Shown: in pieces, positions 15,476-20,010 of the stretch
How positions within the stretch are numbered: the stretch's first letter is position 1
Layout of the letters: each line of letters begins with the position of its first letter
DNA from: QHCA01 sp003244095
GTDB lineage: Bacteria > Actinomycetota > Actinomycetes > Mycobacteriales > QHCA01
Direction: 5' to 3'
NCBI GenBank assembly: GCA_038329965.1
Contig: JBBQNN010000075.1
Location: forward strand, 1-20,010
DNA length: 20,010 nucleotides
The notes under the pieces: generated by a model
The model's input: the letters and a program-made list of their open reading frames with translations, nothing else
Told to the model about the DNA's origin: nothing
Database searches by the model: none
Translations under genes and position numbers: made by a program

Positions 15476-16027
15476 TCACACGACGCTGTGGGTGACGGTC
15501 GACGTGTAGGTCCCGACGACGTTCGACGGGCCGATGTTGACGGTGAGCGTCGGCCGCCAGCTCAGGCTCGAGCCACCGGTGAAGACTGTCCCGGTGCAGG
15601 TGAACGCCGTCTGCGGCGCCGCCAGCGTCACCGCCACGGCTGCATTCAGCTGACCAGGGGTGCAGGCAGTAGCGTGACCGGACGACGCGGTCGCGGGGCC
15701 GGACCAGTAGCCGATGGAGCTGTTGACGACCCGCTCATAGGTCGTGCCGCCCCCGGTAATGAAGTCAGTGGCAGAGACGGTCGCGGTGAACGCCACGGAC
15801 GAGTTAACCGAGCCGGTGGTCGTCACCGTGATCGTCCCGAACAGCACACTCGCTGTGCGCGCTCCGGTCGGGAACGTGCCCAGGCTCGCCGAGGCCGGCA
15901 CCGTGATGGCCAGCCCGGGCGCGGATGCCCAGGCCGGCCGCGGCGGCACGCCCGCCAACCAGGCGGCAGCCACGAGGGTGGCCGCGGCGGCAGCGGCAAC
16001 GCGGCAACGCGGATGTTGTGCGGTCAA
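15476..16027 (-). CDS. WxL-like secreted surface protein
   Basis: A 183-aa exported protein with a long Ala-rich signal region (about residues 9-35) and an all-beta Thr/Ser/Val-rich domain. The C-terminal SLSWRPTLTVNI and VGTYTSTVTHSV resemble the end of WxL domains, which bind peptidoglycan in low-GC Gram-positives. Two cysteines (in ATACTPG and FTCTG) may form a disulfide; the paralogue downstream lacks them. TTG 16027 is the only usable start, as a stop lies four codons upstream; AGGGA sits 2 bp before it, closer than usual. With its paralogue and the DUF916-like gene it makes a possible surface complex. Exact function unknown. Confidence 0.7.
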   Translation of the reverse strand: MTAQHPRCRVAAAAAATLVAAAWLAGVPPRPAWASAPGLAITVPASASLGTFPTGARTASVLFGTITVTTTGSVNSSVAFTATVSATDFITGGGTTYERVVNSSIGYWSGPATASSGHATACTPGQLNAAVAVTLAAPQTAFTCTGTVFTGGSSLSWRPTLTVNIGPSNVVGTYTSTVTHSVV

Positions 16028-16127
16028 GGTCCCTACCTACAGTGACAAGCTGGTCCCATGGTCGCACGCGTCACCCTCTCTGGGGCAGGATTGTGACTCA
16101 CGGCGGTTGATGGCACGGTTCGCGCCG
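16028..16127. other. Probable left junction of the transposon
   Basis: 100 bp without a gene between the WxL-like start and the last transposon gene. It must contain the transposon end and probably the WxL-like promoter. GCCGTTAG with a nearby ACGGT (about 16113-16131) recurs inverted at the other side (about 19779-19793). This is the best terminal-repeat candidate, but the match is short and gapped. Confidence 0.35.
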
Positions 16128-16748
16128 TTAGTTGGCAGGGTCGTTACGGCCCCGGCTCTCTCTGGACTCGGTTCCGAGGTCGTGAAGGTGGGCGTACAAG
16201 GTTGATCTGGATACGCCGATTGCCGTGGCGATGACTGCTTTGGGCTTGCCTGCGGCGAGCATGTGGCGGGCGATGGCCCGCTTCTTCGCTGTCCTGACGG
16301 TTGGCCGGCCGCCGGTTCGTCCCTGTGCTCGTGCGGCGGCGAGGCCGACTGCGGTGTATTCGCAGCGTAGGTGGTGCTCGCATGCGGCGAGGGCAACGAA
16401 CATCCGGAGCTGGGGGTGGCCTTCGGGCGGTGTGGTGTCGATCGCCTCGGTGATGGAGGTGAACCAGACGCCCTTGACTCCGCGATCAATGATGAGACGG
16501 ATCAGGCGTGATGGTGATTGACCGATGCGGTCCAGGCGCCAGGTGACCAGCGTGTCGCCGGGTTGGATCTGAGCGAGGAGCCTGGTGAGCGCGGGGCGTT
16601 GCGCGCCGGTGGCGGGCGTGTAGTCGGTGAAGACCTGGCTTGCGTGGACGCCGACCGCGGTGAGGGCCGCGAACTGGAGCTGCGGGTCGTGCGCGGAGCT
16701 CAGGATGCGGATGTAGCCGAGAGCTTCGATGGAATCGGCGATCGGCAT
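16128..16748 (-). CDS. Serine-recombinase-like protein lacking catalytic Ser
   Basis: A full-length (206 aa) homologue of Tn3/Hin-type resolvases with an N-terminal catalytic-fold domain (about 9-145) and a C-terminal helix-turn-helix (about 150-192, with AIGVSRSTLYAHLHDLG). The family pattern Y-A-R-V-S is here Y12-I-R14-I-L16, so the position of the nucleophilic serine is leucine; serines follow at 17 and 18. R71 and R74 of RLDR remain, but the usual FERE and IRER region reads ACEHHLRCEYT. It is probably catalytically dead but kept open, which suggests a DNA-binding or partner role. ATG 16748 is only 2 bp after the ATPase stop. It stands where tniQ lies in related transposons. A shifted, still active serine cannot be excluded. 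Confidence 0.75.
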   Translation of the reverse strand: MPIADSIEALGYIRILSSAHDPQLQFAALTAVGVHASQVFTDYTPATGAQRPALTRLLAQIQPGDTLVTWRLDRIGQSPSRLIRLIIDRGVKGVWFTSITEAIDTTPPEGHPQLRMFVALAACEHHLRCEYTAVGLAAARAQGRTGGRPTVRTAKKRAIARHMLAAGKPKAVIATAIGVSRSTLYAHLHDLGTESRESRGRNDPAN

Positions 16749-16750
16749 CG

Positions 16751-17638
16751 TCAGGTGCCGATGACGAGGGTGTCGCGGGCAGCGTCGACGACTTCGCGGG
16801 TGATGGTGCGGAGTTGGTTGATTTCCAGGACGCGTTGGATCTGGCCGAAGAGTCGTTCGACGAGGCGGAAGTTGCCGCCGGTGATGCGGTGCACGGCGGC
16901 GACAGCCTCGGTGTCGGTGAAGTCGTCGGCGCCGAGGGTGCGTCCGATCTGGTCCCAGTGGTGGGTGAGGACGAAGGCGAGTTCGTCGGTGCTCAGCGGC
17001 CGGTAGTGGTGGGCGAAGCCGATGCGGCTGTAGAGCTGGGGGTAGCGGGCGAGGCGTTTCTCCAAGCCGGGCATGCCGATCAGGATCAGGCCGAGGTGGT
17101 GGCGGTCGAAGAAGTCGCGTAGCTGTTCTAGTCCGGCGGTCTTGAGTCGGTCTGCTTCATCGATGATGAGCAGTTCGGTGTGGGCGCAGCCTTGGCCGGT
17201 GCCCATGGACAGCGGGTCGTAGTCGGGGTTGTGGTGGCATTCGATGGCCCAGCTGACTTGCTGGCACAGGGCCGGCACTTGTGCGTCGAGCTCGCGGGGA
17301 GTGGTCGTGACGCGGGGGGTCCACATCGCGGCGCGGGCACTGTCCACCACCGCAGGGATCTCGGCGTCTTTGGTCCAGCGGTGATCGAACCAGGCCTCCC
17401 AGTCATCGGCGCCGCTGTAGGTGCGGGCCGAGAGCGTCTTGCCGATCCCGGGTGGACCGACGCAGACGCCGATGTAGCGGTTTCGCCGTACGGCGTCAGC
17501 GAACTCGAGGAAGCGTCGATGTTCTTTGGTGACCAGGAACGGGATCGGGTCCGGCGCCGGCCGCGGTCGGAAGGTGGCCACCACTGCGGCGGCGATGTCG
17601 CTTTGCCGCGGCGGCAGCGGTGCTGCTTGCTTGGTCAT
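16751..17638 (-). CDS. AAA+ transposition ATPase (TniB/TnsC-like)
   Basis: A 295-aa AAA+ ATPase of the TniB/TnsC/MuB class, which binds target DNA and activates the transposase. Walker A is GPPGIGKT (61-68), Walker B is LLIIDEADRLK (156-166), and a sensor-1 region LILIGMPG follows (184-191). The C-terminal part (about 215-290) forms the helical lid, with RITGGNFRLVERLF typical of this class. The start has GAAGGGA about 9 bp upstream and lies 21 bp after the transposase stop. The length is close to p271 of Tn552. All motifs are intact. Confidence 0.9.
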   Translation of the reverse strand: MTKQAAPLPPRQSDIAAAVVATFRPRPAPDPIPFLVTKEHRRFLEFADAVRRNRYIGVCVGPPGIGKTLSARTYSGADDWEAWFDHRWTKDAEIPAVVDSARAAMWTPRVTTTPRELDAQVPALCQQVSWAIECHHNPDYDPLSMGTGQGCAHTELLIIDEADRLKTAGLEQLRDFFDRHHLGLILIGMPGLEKRLARYPQLYSRIGFAHHYRPLSTDELAFVLTHHWDQIGRTLGADDFTDTEAVAAVHRITGGNFRLVERLFGQIQRVLEINQLRTITREVVDAARDTLVIGT

Positions 17639-17659
17639 GTGCGGTGGTCCCTTCGCTGG

Positions 17660-19132
17660 TCAGTCTTCGCGGTAGAGGCGCAGTTTGTGCCGCGCCGGGG
17701 TTGTCGCAGGCTCCTCTGGCAGCGACGGGGCGCGGCTCGTGTCGCGGGTGGTGAGTGGGGTGCCGGGTGGGATCGGCACTCGAGTGTTGGCGGTGAGTTC
17801 GTCGGCCAGGCTGCGCCTGCTCGCCAGCTCGGCGCGCAGGTCGCGGCGCCGCGCGGTGCGGGCAGCTTGCAGGTCTTTGAGGGTGATCGTGGCCGCGGCA
17901 AGCTCGCCGGCGACGGCCCGGCATAGGAACCGGCCGCGGTGGTAGATGCGGATCTCGGCGAGGTCGCGTGGGTCGTAGCGGATCTCGACCGGTTCGCCGA
18001 CATAGGCGGCCAGCGTGGCGTCGAGGTAGCGCAGTCCATGACAGTGCACCCCGTCGCGATGCACGACCCGTGGCTTGGCGACGGTCAGCAGCAACAAGTC
18101 GAGTTGCTCCAGCGAATCCGGCATTCGGGGCAGCCAGCCGCCGGCCGTCCACCGGGCCACTGGTGTCTGTCCGGTTTCGGTGTGCCCGCGGTGGTGGTAG
18201 TCCTCGACGATGAACTGCCCGACAGCCGTGTCCAGTTCGGCGAGCGTCAGCGACGGGGCGGTGATCGGTTTGCCGAATGTGCCGTGTGGGATGTGCCCGG
18301 GCAGGGTGGGCAGTAGTTCGGTGGTGATCGTGCCGAAGAACCGCTCGATTTTTCCGCGGCCCTGCGGAATGCCGGGCGTGGAGTGGACAAGCTGAATGTG
18401 GGTGTCGTGGCACACCTGCGCCAGATGGTCGCTGGTGAAGTCGGCGCCGTGGTCGCTGTAGAGGACCTCGGGTAGCCCGCACACCGGCCAGTGCGGATCG
18501 TCCTTGTGCCAGATGGCTTGATGTAGCGCGAGTGCCGTCTGCAATGCCGTCGGGTCGCCAAGGAACACCGTGTAGCCGGGCACAGCGCGGGAGTGGTCAT
18601 CGAGGATCACGCTGAGCCAGGGACGAACCGGACGGGAGCGGTGGTCGAGAATCATCACGTCGAGTTCGGTGTGATCGGCCTGCCACAGTTGATTCGGCCG
18701 CGCGGACTCGCGCCGGTAGACCACCTCGAACCGGTCGCGATACGCGGCGGCGCCGTGGTGGGCCAGCGTTACCAATCCGGCATCCAGGCCGGCCACGGTC
18801 TCGCGAACCGTCGTGTAGCTCGGCGCGGACAATCCACGCTCGGCGGCGATCCGGCAGACTCGCCGGTGGATGTCAGCGACCGATGGTGGCGGCCGCCGCA
18901 ACGCCAGGCCCTCGATCAACTCGAGAAGCTCGGCCGCGGTACGGCGAAGCCCGCGATCACTGCGCGGCGCGGGTTTCAGCGCGCCCGGGCCGCCCGCACG
19001 GTAGGCGGCCAGCCAGCGGCGCGCGGTACGGATCGGCACACCAGCATCGGCGGCCGTCTGCGCCAGCGGCACCCCCTGTTCCAGATGCGGACGCAACACG
19101 AGCATCCGCTCGGCAGGCCCGGTCCCGCTCAC
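17660..19132 (-). CDS. DDE transposase (TniA/TnsB/Mu-like)
   Basis: A 490-aa transposase with an N-terminal pair of helix-turn-helix regions (about 10-115, for end binding), an RNase-H-like catalytic core and a Mu-type C-terminal beta-barrel (about 330-430), then a tail that should contact the ATPase. The triad is complete: D153 (QADHTELD), D227 (YSDHGADF) and E263 (GKIERFF), a D,D(35)E spacing. It cuts and joins the transposon ends. The GTG start at 19132 overlaps the resolvase stop (GTGA), showing coupled translation. Length matches p480 of Tn552. Confidence 0.92.
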   Translation of the reverse strand: MSGTGPAERMLVLRPHLEQGVPLAQTAADAGVPIRTARRWLAAYRAGGPGALKPAPRSDRGLRRTAAELLELIEGLALRRPPPSVADIHRRVCRIAAERGLSAPSYTTVRETVAGLDAGLVTLAHHGAAAYRDRFEVVYRRESARPNQLWQADHTELDVMILDHRSRPVRPWLSVILDDHSRAVPGYTVFLGDPTALQTALALHQAIWHKDDPHWPVCGLPEVLYSDHGADFTSDHLAQVCHDTHIQLVHSTPGIPQGRGKIERFFGTITTELLPTLPGHIPHGTFGKPITAPSLTLAELDTAVGQFIVEDYHHRGHTETGQTPVARWTAGGWLPRMPDSLEQLDLLLLTVAKPRVVHRDGVHCHGLRYLDATLAAYVGEPVEIRYDPRDLAEIRIYHRGRFLCRAVAGELAAATITLKDLQAARTARRRDLRAELASRRSLADELTANTRVPIPPGTPLTTRDTSRAPSLPEEPATTPARHKLRLYRED

Positions 19133-19746
19133 CGCGTCGGTGCAGGCGTGTCGGAAGCGGTGACCGCCGCCGGTTCGCGAGGCGGAAGGTGCCGATACAG
19201 GCTGGTGCGAGCGATCCCGGTCTTGGTGACGATCTCGCTGATCGAGTGGCCGGCGTCGCGTAGGTGCCTGGCGTAGTCGAGTTGGTCGGGGTTCACCACG
19301 CTCGGCCTGCCGATCCGCTTACCGGTCGCGGCCGCGACCGAGCGGGCGTGCGCGGCCCGCTCCAGGGCATACGTGCGTTCCATCTGGGCGAACAGGGCCA
19401 GCAGCACCACGGCCAGCTGGGCCATCGGATCATCAGGATTAGCCGAGTCGATCCGGATCGGGTCGGCCAGGTTGCGCACCCCGACACCCCGCTCGGCGAG
19501 GTCGTGGATCAGGTTCAACGTGTCGCGCACCGTGCGCCCGAGACGGTCCAGAGTGTGCACGACGATCACGTCGCCGTCGCGGGCGTAGTCCAGCACCGCG
19601 CGTAGGCCGACCCGGTCGGTGGTGGCTCCGGACTTCTTGTCGACGTAGATCCGTTCGGCCGGGATTCCGGTCTGCTGCAAGGCGTGGATCTGCCGATCGA
19701 GGTCTTGTTTGGCAGTCGACACCCGGGCGTATCCAAGATCCATCAT
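19129..19746 (-). CDS. Serine resolvase of the transposon (TniR/BinR-like)
   Basis: A 205-aa serine recombinase with catalytic S10 in GYARVSTAKQD, the arginines of HTLDRLGRT, the ALFAQMERTYALERA helix, and a C-terminal helix-turn-helix (about 158-192). It would resolve cointegrates at a res site. The start is ATG 19746 or the adjacent ATG 19743; longer frames up to 19908 add a tail with no family similarity. Its C-terminal DNA-binding region resembles that of the last gene of the operon, but the catalytic residues are intact here. Confidence 0.9.
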   Translation of the reverse strand: MMDLGYARVSTAKQDLDRQIHALQQTGIPAERIYVDKKSGATTDRVGLRAVLDYARDGDVIVVHTLDRLGRTVRDTLNLIHDLAERGVGVRNLADPIRIDSANPDDPMAQLAVVLLALFAQMERTYALERAAHARSVAAATGKRIGRPSVVNPDQLDYARHLRDAGHSISEIVTKTGIARTSLYRHLPPREPAAVTASDTPAPTR

Positions 19747-20010
19747 CGAACCGTACCGATAGCTTGCCTCGTACGGCTCTAACGGCACACCGTTTTGGGC
19801 ATAGTTTCTGGAACACGACGCGCCGATCCATCGGAGCGCATCGGCTCTGGGGTTTGGTGCGTCCCGCATCCAAGGATGTGGGACGTCGGGCTGTCCTACA
19901 GGGCGCACGGCGCGGTCGGTGATGACGTGCCCGCTCGTACTTCTCCACCTACAACGCGACGGAGATTGTTGTGCACAGCCTTGCTGCGTCGCCGGAGCGC
20001 AGCGGCCTGC
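19747..20010. promoter_or_regulatory. Resolvase upstream region: res/promoter candidate
   Basis: No gene is supported in this last 264 bp. CCGTAC (19751-19756) is repeated inverted as GTACGG (19771-19776) just before the resolvase, as expected of a res sub-site or autoregulatory operator. AACGG/CCGTT pair at 19781-19794. A hairpin with 11-bp arms and one mismatch lies at 19861-19884 (loop AA) and might terminate a gene entering from the right. The right transposon end should lie in this region. Confidence 0.4.

Larger units (their letters stand above)
16085..19820 (-). mobile_element. Tn552/Tn5053-type transposon without tniQ
   Basis: Four minus-strand genes in tight order: serine resolvase, DDE transposase, AAA+ ATPase, serine-recombinase-like protein. 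The gaps are a 4-bp overlap, 21 bp and 2 bp, so they are one operon. Resolvase plus a 490-aa transposase plus a 295-aa ATPase is the composition of Tn552, and of Tn5053 without TniQ. The limits given are approximate: they are set by weak inverted matches around GCCGTTAG (16124-16131) and its complement (19779-19786). No target duplication was identified. No drug or metal resistance cargo is present. Confidence 0.65.

Noticed and set aside
16081..19852. Direct repeat CTCTGGGG (16079-16086 region and 19845-19852) as target duplication
   Set aside because: No matching terminal inverted repeats begin next to it, and an 8-bp match is expected by chance in GC-rich DNA.
19747..19908. 54-aa N-terminal extension of the resolvase
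   Set aside because: Serine resolvases start just before the YARVS motif; the extension has no family similarity, and two ATG codons at 19741-19746 fit.
1..20010. CRISPR array or rRNA genes
   Set aside because: No regularly spaced direct repeats and no rRNA-like sequence were seen.

Overview
The window is GC-rich chromosomal DNA with dense overlapping genes, GTG and TTG starts, a Scr1/DUF397 regulator pair and DUF397-type, MprF-like and DUF916-type proteins. This points to a filamentous actinomycete, probably Micromonosporaceae or a relative. The family-level guess is inference only.

Region 1 (1-6900) is the right-hand part of an integrative element of the actinomycete conjugative (AICE-like) kind. 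From the left it holds a block of hairpins with no gene. Next comes a minus-strand transfer operon of four tightly overlapping genes: excisionase-type HTH protein, VirD4/TraG coupling protein, a 75-aa protein and a 49-aa membrane protein. A double-palindrome operator separates this operon from a divergent plus-strand unit of Scr1-type XRE regulator, DUF397 partner and MFS exporter. A tyrosine integrase faces the exporter and shares 141 bp of coding sequence with it. The integrase starts 133 bp from the 3' end of tRNA-Arg(ACG), which is the probable attachment site. The other end of the element lies outside the window.

Region 2 (6901-16027) is host-type sequence: tRNA-Arg(ACG), tRNA-Ser(GCT), a phosphoribosyltransferase, a minus-strand run of acyl-CoA ligase, DoxX-like protein and MprF-like membrane protein, a membrane-anchored esterase, a frameshifted lipoprotein remnant, and a minus-strand set of two paralogous secreted WxL-like proteins plus a DUF916-like membrane-anchored partner. 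One of the WxL-like genes is also frameshifted.

Region 3 (about 16085-19820) is a Tn552/Tn5053-type transposon on the minus strand: active-looking serine resolvase, DDE transposase (TniA/TnsB type), AAA+ ATPase (TniB/TnsC type), and a last gene encoding a full-length serine-recombinase homologue that has lost its catalytic serine. No TniQ is seen; the pseudo-recombinase occupies that slot and is translationally packed against the ATPase. This is the best candidate here for an undescribed arrangement.
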